Part shown: positions 24,529 through 33,905 of the stretch, in pieces
Numbering within the stretch: the stretch's first letter is position 1
Layout of the letters: every line of letters starts with the position of its first letter
Origin: Candidatus Peregrinibacteria bacterium
GTDB taxonomy: Bacteria; Patescibacteriota; Gracilibacteria; UBA1369; LOWO2-01-FULL-3
Length of the DNA stretch: 64,000 nucleotides
Direction of reading: 5' to 3'
Assembly (NCBI GenBank): GCA_018654255.1
Contig: JABILX010000001.1
Span: forward strand, 1-64,000
The notes under the pieces: generated by a model
The model's input: only the letters and a program-made list of their open reading frames with translations
What the model was told of the DNA's origin: nothing
The model's database searches: none
Position numbers and translations under genes: made by a program

Positions 24529-24882
24529 ATGAGCACATCTTCAAAAAAAACAGGCAACAAAGGCGAAAATATTGCAGCTACATACCTCGAAAGAGAAGGC
24601 TACAAGATTATTCAAAAAAATTATTACTCCAAGTATGGAGAAATAGACATAATTGCAGAGAACCAAAATATCATCTACTTTTTCGAAGTAAAAACCAGGT
24701 ACCACTCATCACTAAATCACCCATTAGAATCAATTACATACAAAAAATCACAATGCCTAATAAAAACCTCTCTACATTTCCTGAACCAAAACAACGAAAA
24801 TAGAAGTTGGAGAATTGCTTTAATTAGCATATTATTACAAAGACATACTTCTCCAGAAATAGAAATAATAGAACTCCACTAA
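24529..24882 (+). CDS. yraN: YraN-family (UPF0102) endonuclease-like protein
   Basis: This 117-residue protein has the family pattern GNKGENIAATYLEREGY, then N-x-x-x-x-x-GEIDIIAE and FFEVKTRY. The acidic and Lys residues (GEIDII, EVKTR) are those of the restriction-endonuclease-like fold related to Holliday-junction resolvases. YraN often lies near comM/dprA genes in other bacteria, and comM is two genes downstream here. A TATTAT at 24510-24515 gives a leader of only a few bases. Biochemical activity of the family is poorly established. Confidence 0.88.
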   Translation: MSTSSKKTGNKGENIAATYLEREGYKIIQKNYYSKYGEIDIIAENQNIIYFFEVKTRYHSSLNHPLESITYKKSQCLIKTSLHFLNQNNENRSWRIALISILLQRHTSPEIEIIELH

Positions 24883-24895
24883 CCCTCAACCCAAA

Positions 24896-25831
24896 ATGGA
24901 AGAAATAGAAGAAAAAAATAAAACGAAAAGAAGATTAATCGTATTAGGATTAGTGATGTTTGGAGCGGTGTTTTATTTTATTTGGCAAAATTATCTGAAT
25001 TTTGGATACATTGAGATCAAGGGAGACGCTCCATACAGCGTTTTTGTTTTCGATGAGAAAACGCACGAATGCACACAAAATCCATGCACACTCAAATTAA
25101 AAAGAGGCGAGAAAGGTCTGCTTTTCTCGAAACCAGGATATACAGCCAAATCACAAGACCTTGAGGTTACGCTTTGGGACACGGTTTCAACAACCGTCCT
25201 GTTCAAAATAAATCCATACTTCAAAGAAATCACAGAAATCCCAGAGACAATGTCTTTTCCTCAGACACAAGCATACGAAATGGTTTACGATCAAGATCAT
25301 CACAACTGGAAGTTGATAGAAAAAGGAGACAAGACACAATTCGCACTTTCTTATTTCGCAGAAAAATTAAACAACCCAATTATTGTAGGAACAAGTGACG
25401 CAGTTCTCGTTATCGAAGAACAGGTTTATTTCATAGACTTGTTAACAAAAAAGAGAGAAGCCTTGGGGACTATTGAAGGGGAGGTAGTAGCAGTAATCCC
25501 ATCATATAACGGTCAATATTTTTTGATCTACACCTCAACAGAAGATAAAGACTCTTATTACATCGCAGAAAACGACAGGCTCATAACTACTCAAATAACC
25601 TCACTTCCGCAACATGTTTCATGGACCTACTACACAGATCTAGCAGTCTTAAATCAAGACGGCGCGAATCTAACCATCAAAATAATCTCTCCAGAAACAT
25701 TGGAAGAAAAAGTTCTAATAGATGAAAATATTTTTCAAGAAAAATCCGCTATAGAAGAGTTTTTCTCTAGTTCCACAGCGAAAAAAATCTATTTCCGCAT
25801 GGGAGAAACTGCTTACGAAATTACATACTAA
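24896..25831 (+). CDS. Membrane-anchored PEGA-domain protein
   Basis: This 311-residue protein has a cytoplasmic Lys/Glu-rich N-terminus, one membrane helix (about residues 13-30) and an extracytoplasmic part. Right after the helix, GYIEIKGDAPYSVFVFDEKTHECTQNPCTLKLKRGEKGLLFSKPGY fits a PEGA-like beta domain across two adjoining segments, with a probable disulfide. The C-terminal 200 residues have short repeating beta stretches (AVLVIEEQVYFIDLLTKKR) as in a WD40-like propeller. PEGA proteins are often surface or wall-associated. It starts 13 bp after yraN. Confidence 0.68.
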   Translation: MEEIEEKNKTKRRLIVLGLVMFGAVFYFIWQNYLNFGYIEIKGDAPYSVFVFDEKTHECTQNPCTLKLKRGEKGLLFSKPGYTAKSQDLEVTLWDTVSTTVLFKINPYFKEITEIPETMSFPQTQAYEMVYDQDHHNWKLIEKGDKTQFALSYFAEKLNNPIIVGTSDAVLVIEEQVYFIDLLTKKREALGTIEGEVVAVIPSYNGQYFLIYTSTEDKDSYYIAENDRLITTQITSLPQHVSWTYYTDLAVLNQDGANLTIKIISPETLEEKVLIDENIFQEKSAIEEFFSSSTAKKIYFRMGETAYEITY

Positions 25832-25836
25832 GAAGA

Positions 25837-25864
25837 ATTTAGAAAAATTTAAGTTTTATTTAAG
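25837..25864 (+). promoter_or_regulatory. TTTAAG box array upstream of comM
   Basis: ATTTAG (25837-25842), TTTAAG (25848-25853) and TTTAAG (25859-25864) lie at exact 11-bp spacing, followed by GTTGGC. The last box is 45 bp from the comM ATG. The downstream AACTTGT is shared with the recA site. Confidence 0.8.
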
Positions 25865-25908
25865 GTTGGCATGAGAAACTTGTGATTGTTAATTAATAAT
25901 CATTTTTT

Positions 25909-27402
25909 ATGCCTGCCAAAATTTATTCAATCTCAATATCCGGCCTAACGCCGGGAGTAGTAGAAGTTGAAGCAGATGTCTCAAGAGGATTGTCATCCTT
26001 CAAAATAGTCGGACTGGGAGACGCATCTGTCCAAGAATCAAAAGAAAGAGTTAGATCAGCAATAAAAAACTCAGACCTAACTTATCCAATCCAAAAAAAG
26101 ATAATAAACCTCGCCCCAGCCGAAATAAAAAAACAAGGAACGTCTCTGGATTTCCCAATAGCAGTTTCCCTACTCATCGCCTCAAAACAAATTCCACAAG
26201 CACAATTCAATAAATCGATCTTAATAGGAGAGCTCTCTCTCAACGGAGACTTGAAGCCAATAAAAGGCATCCTTCCAGTGACAGCCTATGCCAAGAAAAA
26301 AGGATTCAAAAGCGTATTCCTTCCACTTGCAAACAAAAGCGAAGCGAGTCTCGTTGAAGGAATAAAAATATATCCAATCACTTCCCTCAAGACCCTAACA
26401 GACTTCGCACAAGGCAAATCAAACATAAACTCAATCCGGGGAAATTTGAAAAAAATAAGCCTCGAAAACGAAGCGGAACAAGAGACATCATTCTCCTCTA
26501 TCTACGGCCTAGAAAACGCCAAAAGAGCACTGACAATAGCAGCGGCAGGAAACCATAATACTCTGTTAAAAGGCCCCCAAGGCACCGGAAAGACAATATT
26601 AGCGCGAGCATTCGCTTCATTATTGCCACCGTTGACGCTCGACGAGGCTCTGGAAATCACAGAAATTTATTCAGTTACAGAAGGTCTCTCCTCTATCCAC
26701 AGACACCGACCCTTCCGGGAGGTTCACCACACAGCATCAAAAATCGCAATCATTGGTGGCGGCCAAAATTTGAAACCAGGAGAAATAACTATGGCACACA
26801 AAGGAGTCCTATTCCTCGACGAAATAACCGAATTTCCAAGGAATGTATTAGAAACACTTCGCCAACCTTTGGAAGATAAAAAAATCACAATCAGCAGAGC
26901 AAAAAGCACACATCAATATCCGTGCGACTTTATTCTATTAGCAGCGATGAACAACTGCCCATGCGGCAACCTCCAAGCAAACAAAAAATGCAAATGCACC
27001 CACTCCCGAATAAAATCATATCAATCAAAACTCTCAGGCCCCCTGCTGGATCGATTCGATATATTCATAGAAACCCCAACCGTAATAATAAAAAACATCT
27101 TCTCACCAAAAACAAATGAGGATAAGGACATCAAAAAAAGAATTCAAAAAGCCCATAACATCCAAAATCAAAGATCATCAATGAGCAATTCAAAACTTTC
27201 AGCCAAACAAATTTCCTCACTAACAAGTGTAGATAAAAAAGCAAAAGAAATATTGAACAAAGCAGCGGACAAATTAAATATTTCAAACAGGGGATACCTG
27301 AAAATCATCAGAGTAGCCCAAACAATAGCGGACCTAGAAGGAAGCCCAACCATCAAAGAAGATCACGTGCTAGAATCGATCCAATATAGAAAAAAGATCT
27401 AA
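25909..27402 (+). CDS. comM: ComM-type AAA+ ATPase (Mg-chelatase-like)
   Basis: ComM is a hexameric helicase that promotes branch migration during natural transformation. This 497-residue protein has the N-terminal Lon-protease-like domain (about 1-165: SISGLTPGVVEVEADVSRGL, SLDFPIAVSLL, GELSLNGDLKPIKG), the ATPase core with Walker A GPQGTGKT (about 222) and Walker B GVLFLDEITEF, and the C-terminal Mg_chelatase domain. Between them are cysteines CPCGNLQANKKCKC that may bind zinc. The TTTAAG array upstream is shared with recA and a ComEC-like gene. Length and motif order are normal for the family. Confidence 0.94.
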   Translation: MPAKIYSISISGLTPGVVEVEADVSRGLSSFKIVGLGDASVQESKERVRSAIKNSDLTYPIQKKIINLAPAEIKKQGTSLDFPIAVSLLIASKQIPQAQFNKSILIGELSLNGDLKPIKGILPVTAYAKKKGFKSVFLPLANKSEASLVEGIKIYPITSLKTLTDFAQGKSNINSIRGNLKKISLENEAEQETSFSSIYGLENAKRALTIAAAGNHNTLLKGPQGTGKTILARAFASLLPPLTLDEALEITEIYSVTEGLSSIHRHRPFREVHHTASKIAIIGGGQNLKPGEITMAHKGVLFLDEITEFPRNVLETLRQPLEDKKITISRAKSTHQYPCDFILLAAMNNCPCGNLQANKKCKCTHSRIKSYQSKLSGPLLDRFDIFIETPTVIIKNIFSPKTNEDKDIKKRIQKAHNIQNQRSSMSNSKLSAKQISSLTSVDKKAKEILNKAADKLNISNRGYLKIIRVAQTIADLEGSPTIKEDHVLESIQYRKKI

Positions 27403-28073
27403 AACATTTCGTGCCATCCAACTACAGAAGTAAATCCACCTTTCATAGGATAGTCGTACTGAATATAAACTCGTTCTCCAGCCTTAGTCACATCCAAATC
27501 ATCTGGAGTCTCAAGTTCGAAACAAAGTCTTTGTCCAAACTTTAAATTACTAGAAAAGTCAGCGTACAAAGAGAACACCGCTTCAGATTCAGGAGTGATT
27601 TTTAAGTAAAGATTTTTGAATTTCACATAACCATTCCAGATATCGCCTTTATAAACACTTCCATCATTTCCAATCATCTTGATCGATCTTGTAGCTCCAT
27701 AAGCCACTCCAGAAATCTTCAGTCTCAGATTCTTTAATCTAAAATTCCCCATCTCCGAAACAAACCGCATATTCCCTACATGTTTTCCTTCATCTCCAGC
27801 GCGAATATACAAATCCTCTCCATTATCAATATCCATGTACAGGCCATCCGAATAATCATACTTTTCCAAATCCAAGACAGGAGGACGCGAAGGCATCACA
27901 GTAGAAGCCATGTACTTCCCTGCATCATCAGGAGAATAAGTCGCCATTAGAGCAAAAGCAGCCAAAAATCCAGCTCCATAAAAAGCTCTTCGAAAAAATT
28001 TAGCCATAGGACTTTTTTTAAGTCCATCTACTCCTTTGACAGAAAATTTAATTTTGCGTCGCATCAAACTCAT
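27399..28073 (-). CDS. Unknown membrane-anchored beta-rich protein
   Basis: I do not recognise this 224-residue protein. A basic N-terminus precedes one membrane helix (about residues 30-50). The outer part is beta-rich with alternating patterns (LYMDIDNGEDLYIRAGDEG, FRLKNLRLKISGVAYG, VKFKNLYLKITPESEAVFSLYADF). It overlaps the SLH gene upstream by 26 bp and the comM stop by 4 bp. Operon partnership with the SLH protein suggests a surface complex; this is inference. Confidence 0.68.
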   Translation of the reverse strand: MSLMRRKIKFSVKGVDGLKKSPMAKFFRRAFYGAGFLAAFALMATYSPDDAGKYMASTVMPSRPPVLDLEKYDYSDGLYMDIDNGEDLYIRAGDEGKHVGNMRFVSEMGNFRLKNLRLKISGVAYGATRSIKMIGNDGSVYKGDIWNGYVKFKNLYLKITPESEAVFSLYADFSSNLKFGQRLCFELETPDDLDVTKAGERVYIQYDYPMKGGFTSVVGWHEMF

Positions 28074-29373
28074 CGATTAAGTATTTCAAAAAATAAGAAG
28101 ACAAAGGTTTCTCAGGATGTAAATAAATACCAAGAGTTTTAGCTTTGCCACTTGAGTGAAGGAATTCAGCAAAGTAGAAATAAGGGTTGTCCGCAGATAC
28201 GTCATAGAAATGAGGAGCTCCTTCCTCCAGGTTCAAATCCACGTCAAAATAATTCAAAACAGGCTCAATAATTTCTTGCCTGGTAACTATTTCTGCAGGT
28301 GAAAACTGATATTCAATATTGTCCTCCAGAAGCCCATAATTAAACATCGTTTGTACATACGGGAAATACCAATCTTCTTCAGACACATCTTCATAATAAA
28401 CTTTCCCATCCTTATAAGTTCCAAGTCCAGTATATTCTGTGAAAAGTTTTGTGAACTCAGCTCTATTCAATGAATTCTGAACCGGAATATAAAGGAAATT
28501 AGAAGCCGCAAATTCATTCTCATCATCTCCATAAGCCTTCAAGTAAAAGCCAAAATCACCATCTGTATCCATTTCCAGTTTAGCCTCATCAAGCTCATTA
28601 CAAGAAAAGTCTTCATCAAGCCAAAGATCCTTGTCAGCCTTTAGCTTGTAGTAACTAAAAACATTTTCAGAAGCAAGTAATTCTGCATATTTTTTTGCAT
28701 CTTCTTCAAAAATATCTCCTTCAACCACACAAATCTCAATACCCATCTCATTGATGAGATCTTCGTAACCATCAGAAACGTCATAAGAAAATTCCAAAAC
28801 ATCATCTTCAAAAGAAGAGACGTCCAAAGACTCTATCCTAACCGGAGTTTCAAAAACATCTAGAGAATAACTGTTGTTATCATCACTTTTATCTTTTTGA
28901 TCTTTCAGATCTATTTCAAAATCAATTGTCGCATAATTCAATTTACCATCGACCAAAACCTCATAATCCTCGAATATAAAAGTCTCACCCTTAGCTAAAG
29001 TCAAACCATCCAAACCATTTCTAACAAAAGCAGTTTTCTGATTCTCACCAGCAGAAATAACTAGAGATCCATTGGTCAAAACTTCACCATAATTCCTGAC
29101 AACCAAAGTCGTCTGGTATTTATAGTAATCAAAATCATCGGAAGGATTGGTAGTTTTTCTCAAACTCACATATTCAATCCCAACATCCGGCCTAGCATTG
29201 TCAAAATCAGTCAGCCCAATCTTATTAAACAAAGAAAGCACAGACCCTTTAAACATATTACCATTGCTAACTCCATTAGCTACACTAGCTATAAGCACGA
29301 CAGCAACCAAAGAAGCAAGTCCGTACAAAAGGCCATTTAAAAGAGAAGAATTGTGTTTATTTTTGTTTTTCAT
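28048..29373 (-). CDS. Surface protein with SLH-like C-terminal domains
   Basis: This 441-residue protein has an N-terminal membrane anchor (about residues 10-33), an extracellular beta-rich middle (about 60-260) and a C-terminal part with two SLH-like units: YYEDVSEEDWYFPYVQTMFNYGLL...FSPAEIVTRQEII, and a second one from HFYDVSADNPYFYFAEFLHSSG. SLH domains usually bind pyruvylated wall polymers, but the N-terminal helix would also hold it to the membrane. It shares this tail type with the FG-GAP protein at 13.6-15.8 kb. Confidence 0.75.
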   Translation of the reverse strand: MKNKNKHNSSLLNGLLYGLASLVAVVLIASVANGVSNGNMFKGSVLSLFNKIGLTDFDNARPDVGIEYVSLRKTTNPSDDFDYYKYQTTLVVRNYGEVLTNGSLVISAGENQKTAFVRNGLDGLTLAKGETFIFEDYEVLVDGKLNYATIDFEIDLKDQKDKSDDNNSYSLDVFETPVRIESLDVSSFEDDVLEFSYDVSDGYEDLINEMGIEICVVEGDIFEEDAKKYAELLASENVFSYYKLKADKDLWLDEDFSCNELDEAKLEMDTDGDFGFYLKAYGDDENEFAASNFLYIPVQNSLNRAEFTKLFTEYTGLGTYKDGKVYYEDVSEEDWYFPYVQTMFNYGLLEDNIEYQFSPAEIVTRQEIIEPVLNYFDVDLNLEEGAPHFYDVSADNPYFYFAEFLHSSGKAKTLGIYLHPEKPLSSYFLKYLIDEFDATQN

Positions 29374-29437
29374 TTTTGTTTTGGTATCTAAGCATTATAC
29401 CAAAAAACACCTCCTCTTTCAATGCTTTCCACTCCTA

Positions 29438-31120
29438 TTATTGAGTCTTTTTGTAGGCCTCAGCAAGCCACTCTAAAGCAGTCTTATAATCACTGTTTAT
29501 TTTGTCGTATTTTTCCGTTTCAAAGTCCAAAGGAGCCAAGGAAACATAATATTCCAAAGCGGAAATAGCCTGGGGATACATATCGTGATTGAAATAAAAG
29601 CGCCCCATATGAAAATATACAGGTGGGTAAAGAGGCATCAACTTCGAAGCTTCCTCAAACTCAGCTTCAGCCAAATCAAAGTATGAAAAATCGGAATAAG
29701 ACTCATGCGCATAATTCCTAGCCGACATCAAACGAGCAAACCCCTCATTATCGCTATACACAGACGAGACCAATATATTTGGCAAACAAAAGACGCCAAT
29801 AAAAGCAACAACCAAAGAAAACACCAATCCCTTCAAAACCCCTCCCATTCGCGGTTTAACGACCGAGCCGCCACCAGCCAGATCTTTGAAAATAAATGCC
29901 CAAAAAAACGTAATCAAAACAATATGAGTAGTAGTCGAAAATCCAAAAAAATGACTAACTCCAAGTGCAAACAAAGAGGCCAACAAAGATTTGCCCAAAA
30001 TATTATCTCCAAGTTTGAAGTAAGCACGACTCCACCAATACATAAACATCAAAACAATCAATCCTCCTCCCAAAAACCCAAAATCAGAGAAAGTCTGCAG
30101 AAATATATTATGAGCCCTATCAGGTATAAAATTGAACTTTTCAACATCCAAAAGATCACGGTTCATATAAGGAGCAAAAGCCACAGGAAAAGTGTCAGGC
30201 CCATAACCAAAGAAAGGTTTGTCCTCAACCATCTCTATGACCTGTGGCCACATAATCATCCTTGTTTTTACCGATCTTAAATTTTCTTCATTCAAAGAAA
30301 ACCTACCAAAAAGACTGATCCACAAAATGAAAACAGCCATCGCTGCAACAACATATTTTTTGAAAGGAAACCTTTTTTTGAGATCACTTAATGAATAAAC
30401 GAAAATAACCAGTCCAGCTATCAAACCAACAACAGCGGCCCTCCCCCCTGAGAAATACAAATTAATCAAAGCCAAAATTAAAACAATTGCCCCCAGGGCC
30501 AAAGCCAAACGCTTCCTATTATTCAAACAAAGTCCCAACACAGGAAAAAACATCAAGACGATATAAGAACCGAAAAAATTAGGATGACCAAGGGTAGAAA
30601 AAGTTCTCCCCAAAAACTCATCAACATTAATATTTACAAAATACATTCCGGCCTTTTGAAACAAACCATAAATCAAAACAACCACGAAACTGGCCACCCC
30701 AAACAACAAAGCCCTCTTCATCCTTTCTCGATTCAAACCAAAGCTCAAAACGCCAAAAAACAGTAAATAATGCGCAAAACTAAAAAGTCCTTGATGTCTA
30801 TGATAAGAGCCAAGCACACTCATCAAAAAAGAATCAGAACTAAATGAAGAAATTCCCACTATTAAGCATAGAATAACAAGACTCAACCAAACCTCCTTAC
30901 GCCGAAAAACACCAGGCACTTCAATCCCACTTCCCCAAAGAAACTTCAAAACAACAAGAAGAGCAGACAAATAAAGCAATAATCTGAAGATGAAAATTTT
31001 AGGCAATTCGAAAGGCAGATAGGCCCCCATCCAAAAAGTCAAAGGAACCAACACGAGAATACCCGCAACACAGAAAAAAATCCCCATGTCCACATACCCC
31101 GTCAACCTTGACTTTCCCAT
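29438..31120 (-). CDS. O-antigen ligase-like membrane protein with C-terminal TPRs
   Basis: The ATG at 31120 (MGKSRLTGYVDMG) gives 560 residues; the frame extends to a TTG upstream, but that segment overlaps likely promoter sequence. About ten membrane helices are present. The Wzy/WaaL-type signature is seen in GGRAAVVGLIAGL and in the large loop FGYGPDTFPVAF...PDRAHNIFLQTFSDFG. The last 100 residues carry TPR-like helices (AEAEFEEASKLMPLYPPVYFHMGRFYF). Such proteins ligate or polymerise surface polysaccharides, or glycosylate pilins in some bacteria. The substrate is not clear. Confidence 0.85.
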   Translation of the reverse strand: MGKSRLTGYVDMGIFFCVAGILVLVPLTFWMGAYLPFELPKIFIFRLLLYLSALLVVLKFLWGSGIEVPGVFRRKEVWLSLVILCLIVGISSFSSDSFLMSVLGSYHRHQGLFSFAHYLLFFGVLSFGLNRERMKRALLFGVASFVVVLIYGLFQKAGMYFVNINVDEFLGRTFSTLGHPNFFGSYIVLMFFPVLGLCLNNRKRLALALGAIVLILALINLYFSGGRAAVVGLIAGLVIFVYSLSDLKKRFPFKKYVVAAMAVFILWISLFGRFSLNEENLRSVKTRMIMWPQVIEMVEDKPFFGYGPDTFPVAFAPYMNRDLLDVEKFNFIPDRAHNIFLQTFSDFGFLGGGLIVLMFMYWWSRAYFKLGDNILGKSLLASLFALGVSHFFGFSTTTHIVLITFFWAFIFKDLAGGGSVVKPRMGGVLKGLVFSLVVAFIGVFCLPNILVSSVYSDNEGFARLMSARNYAHESYSDFSYFDLAEAEFEEASKLMPLYPPVYFHMGRFYFNHDMYPQAISALEYYVSLAPLDFETEKYDKINSDYKTALEWLAEAYKKTQ

Positions 31121-31163
31121 ATATAGAAGGTAAAAATATACTACCTGTAGCAATTATATCACA

Positions 31164-32420
31164 ATGCCTAAATTCATCGTACAAGGAGGTCACAAACTCG
31201 AAGGAGAAGTACACGTTTCGGGATCAAAGAACGCAACTCTACCCATAATGTGTGCTGCTCTACTAACTGACGAAAAGACAACTCTCACGAACGTTCCAGA
31301 GATCGCAGACATCAGGTCTATGACAGAAATAATGGAAGGCATGGGAGTGAAAACAATTTTCAAAAACAACTCTTTAGAAATAGATCCATCAAAGCTAAAA
31401 AACGCTCGTCCAAACGACGATCATGTCTGCAAAATGAGAGCGTCTATTTTGCTTTTCGGACCACTAATCGCGAACTTCAAAAAAGCAGAAATGACATTCC
31501 CTGGAGGATGCGTTTTGGGCAAAAGATCCGTAGCAGCACACACAGGAGCATTCCAAGATTTAGGATGCGAAGTAACCAACGGTTCTCAGGACCTCAAGAT
31601 ACACGCAAAAGAATTGGTTGGGGCGACAATAATAATGAGAGAACGTTCAGTAACAGCAACCGAAAACGCAATAATGGCAGCAGTAAAAGCAAATGGAACA
31701 TCGTACATAAAACTCGCAGCCACAGAACCACACGTCCAAGACCTCTGTCATTTCTTGAACAAAATGGGTGCGAAAATTGAAGGGATCGGATCTTCAACTT
31801 TGGAAATAGAAGGAGTCAAGAAGCTAAAAGGAACAAACTACCGCATTACAGGCGACTATCTGGAAGCTGGAACCTTCGCCATTGCAGCAGCCCTCACAAA
31901 CGGAAACGTAGTTATAAAAGGAATAGAAACAGATCACCTAGACAGCTTCTGGCAGAAATTGAGAGAAGTTGGTGTCGATTTAGAATTGAAAACAAATGAA
32001 GTTCACATCAAAGGTCACAAAAAATTAGAATCAGTACCAATCCTAAAAACAGCAGTTTTTCCAAGCTTCCCTACAGACCTACAAGCACCATTCGCAGTTC
32101 TTCTCACACAAGCACACGGCGTCACGAAAATATTTGAAACGATGTTTGAAGGCAGATTAAATTATCTTGCCGAACTAGAAAGAATGGGCGCAAAAATAGA
32201 ACTCTTAAATCCTCACCAAGCTATAGTTATAGGACCTTCAAAATTGAAAGGATTGCCAATCTCAAGCTACGACATCCGTGCTGGAGCAGCGATGGTTTTA
32301 GCCGCTTTGACAGCGCAAGGTGAAACAGAAATATCAAATATCAATTACTTGGACAGAGGCTACGAAAAACTAGAAGAAAAACTCCAGAGCATAGGAGCTC
32401 AAATCCAAAGGATAGACTAA
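31164..32420 (+). CDS. murA: UDP-N-acetylglucosamine 1-carboxyvinyltransferase MurA
   Basis: MurA transfers enolpyruvate from PEP to UDP-GlcNAc, the first step of peptidoglycan synthesis. The 418-residue protein has GSKNATLPIM near the N-terminus, the active-site loop PGGCVLGKRSV with Cys at residue 116 (the fosfomycin target), and TDLQAPFAVLL and RAGAAMVLAAL in the C-terminal half. The transcript start is predicted close to the ATG. It diverges from the O-antigen-ligase gene and converges on the ComEC-like gene. Confidence 0.96.
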   Translation: MPKFIVQGGHKLEGEVHVSGSKNATLPIMCAALLTDEKTTLTNVPEIADIRSMTEIMEGMGVKTIFKNNSLEIDPSKLKNARPNDDHVCKMRASILLFGPLIANFKKAEMTFPGGCVLGKRSVAAHTGAFQDLGCEVTNGSQDLKIHAKELVGATIIMRERSVTATENAIMAAVKANGTSYIKLAATEPHVQDLCHFLNKMGAKIEGIGSSTLEIEGVKKLKGTNYRITGDYLEAGTFAIAAALTNGNVVIKGIETDHLDSFWQKLREVGVDLELKTNEVHIKGHKKLESVPILKTAVFPSFPTDLQAPFAVLLTQAHGVTKIFETMFEGRLNYLAELERMGAKIELLNPHQAIVIGPSKLKGLPISSYDIRAGAAMVLAALTAQGETEISNINYLDRGYEKLEEKLQSIGAQIQRID

Positions 32421-32429
32421 AAAAATGGA

Positions 32430-33254
32430 TTAAAAAGAAATCCTCCCATCCAAATCGTTTCGAAACACCTGCTCAACATCAAGCCTCTTGAACGTGCGCA
32501 AAGTCTCGGCATGCGGATGCCCAAACTTATTCTTCTCTCCACACTGGACAACGGCAATGTCAGGATAAATTGCTTGGACAAAATCATAAGACGAAGCAGT
32601 CTTCGAGCCATGATGTCCGGCTTTATAAACATCAGACTTCAAGTAAAAACCCTCAGCAAGAATCTCTTCTTCGCACTCTTTCTCACAATCTCCAGACAAC
32701 AAAAAAGACTGCCAAACACCATCCGTCCCAAGATGAGAAATCCTCAAAACGATGGAAGAATTATTAAGGTTATCAATATCACGAGAAGCGATTGGCTCAA
32801 AGGGATACAAGACATCGAAATACACGCTACCAATCCGAAAATCCTCACTAGCTTTCGCAATAAAAATCTCAAAATCACCTTCCGCCAAATCCTTCAAAAA
32901 CTCCTCGTAATAATAATTGTTATAATTAACCAAAGTCAGCAAAACAGCTCCAACTTCGTATCTCTTCAGAGCCTCAACAAGCCCTTCAATATGATCACTA
33001 TGAGGATGTGTCAAAATCATAAAATCAATTTTCCTATGCAGAAAAGGCAATGTGTCGGACAATTCCTCCAAAACCTTTGAGCCAGGCCCTCCATCGATCA
33101 GAACATTGTGTCCCTCAGGCGTTTGTATCAAGATCGCATCTCCTTGCCCAACATCCAAAAAAGACACTCTCAATCTCTCAGGTGGTAGCTCATAAAGGCC
33201 CATTACTAAGCATCCAGCCAAACACACCAAGGTAAAACAAACATATTTTTTCAT
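32430..33254 (-). CDS. ComEC-type metallo-beta-lactamase-fold hydrolase
   Basis: This 274-residue protein has an N-terminal signal or lipid anchor (LVCLAGC) and then the metallo-beta-lactamase fold that forms the C-terminal domain of ComEC/Rec2 in DNA uptake. The motifs are VSFLDVGQGDAILIQTPEGHNVLIDGG, THPHSDHIEGL (metal ligands), LLSGDCE, and KAGHHGSKTASS. It lacks the ComEC channel domain, so it is a free extracytoplasmic form and may degrade one strand of incoming or environmental DNA. The TTTAAG-type array upstream matches those of comM and recA. The match to ComEC is by motifs; activity is inferred. Confidence 0.85.
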   Translation of the reverse strand: MKKYVCFTLVCLAGCLVMGLYELPPERLRVSFLDVGQGDAILIQTPEGHNVLIDGGPGSKVLEELSDTLPFLHRKIDFMILTHPHSDHIEGLVEALKRYEVGAVLLTLVNYNNYYYEEFLKDLAEGDFEIFIAKASEDFRIGSVYFDVLYPFEPIASRDIDNLNNSSIVLRISHLGTDGVWQSFLLSGDCEKECEEEILAEGFYLKSDVYKAGHHGSKTASSYDFVQAIYPDIAVVQCGEKNKFGHPHAETLRTFKRLDVEQVFRNDLDGRISF

Positions 33255-33276
33255 ACAAACACACTAACTCCCCAAC

Positions 33277-33304
33277 CTTACAAAAATCTTAAATTTTTCT
33301 TAAT
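33277..33304 (-). promoter_or_regulatory. TTTAAG-like box array upstream of the ComEC-like gene
   Basis: On the minus strand: ATTAAG (33299-33304), TTTAAG (33288-33293) and TGTAAG (33277-33282), with exact 11-bp spacing, then GTTGG as at comM. The last box is 22 bp from the gene start. Confidence 0.72.
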
Positions 33305-33348
33305 TTATTTAAATCGCTATAATAAAACAAATACCTAATCAAAAACCT

Positions 33349-33821
33349 ATGTCCAAAAAGATAAAAATCCTATCCGCAATAATAGTCGTACTAATTGCAG
33401 GAGGTACAGTATTCTTTTTGTCAGGTAGCGACCTGATGGGAAGAATGGAATTTAACCTCCAAGGAAACGTCGACCCCGGCCCAAGCCCAGTCTCAGAAGA
33501 GAGTCATGGAGAAAAAAACCTATAGAGATCTTTGTTGGAGATCGCAATGCGAGCTCAACTAATGCGAATGGCATTGCCGAAATAATTTATGACGAACTAA
33601 TTTATGACGAACTTGGCAACATTCCATCAGAGATAATCGGTGATTATCAGGGTGGAGACTTAACAGACATGAAAGATCTTATGGAGGTTCTATCTGGTTA
33701 TTCGGACATTGACTGGATTTCTTTTTATGAAGGGCTTGATGATTCACAAGAAGAACAGTTTCTCTCTACTTTAGACGAACTTGGATTACTCAAACACGAT
33801 TTAAATCGTGGGTTGAGGTAG
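33349..33821 (+). pseudogene. Signal-anchored protein gene broken by a frameshift in an A7 run
   Basis: From the ATG at 33349 an anchor helix is read (MSKKIKILSAIIVVLIAGG), then the frame stops at TAG 33523-33525, giving 58 residues. Just before the stop is A7 (33512-33518). Adding one A would continue into a 99-codon frame (33525-33821) rich in Asp/Glu/Leu (IYDELGNIPSEIIGDYQGGD, DIDWISFYEGLDD). The joined protein would be about 157 residues. A 15-bp tandem duplication encoding IYDEL twice lies at about 33586-33615. The reason may be an assembly error, a phase-variable tract, transcript slippage or true decay. A TATAAT is at 33318-33323. Function unknown. Confidence 0.65.
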
Positions 33822-33867
33822 TGTTGGTTTTATTCGTACAACCCTGAACCCCGAACCAACCATTAAA

Positions 33868-33896
33868 AAAAGCCCGACCATTAAGGCCGGGCTTAA
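33868..33896. terminator. Bidirectional terminator
   Basis: AAGCCCGACC pairs with GGCCGGGCTT (33885-33894) across ATTAA. An A run precedes it, which is a T run for the minus-strand FN3 gene ending at 33906. Confidence 0.88.
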
Positions 33897-33905
33897 TTAA
33901 ATTGT

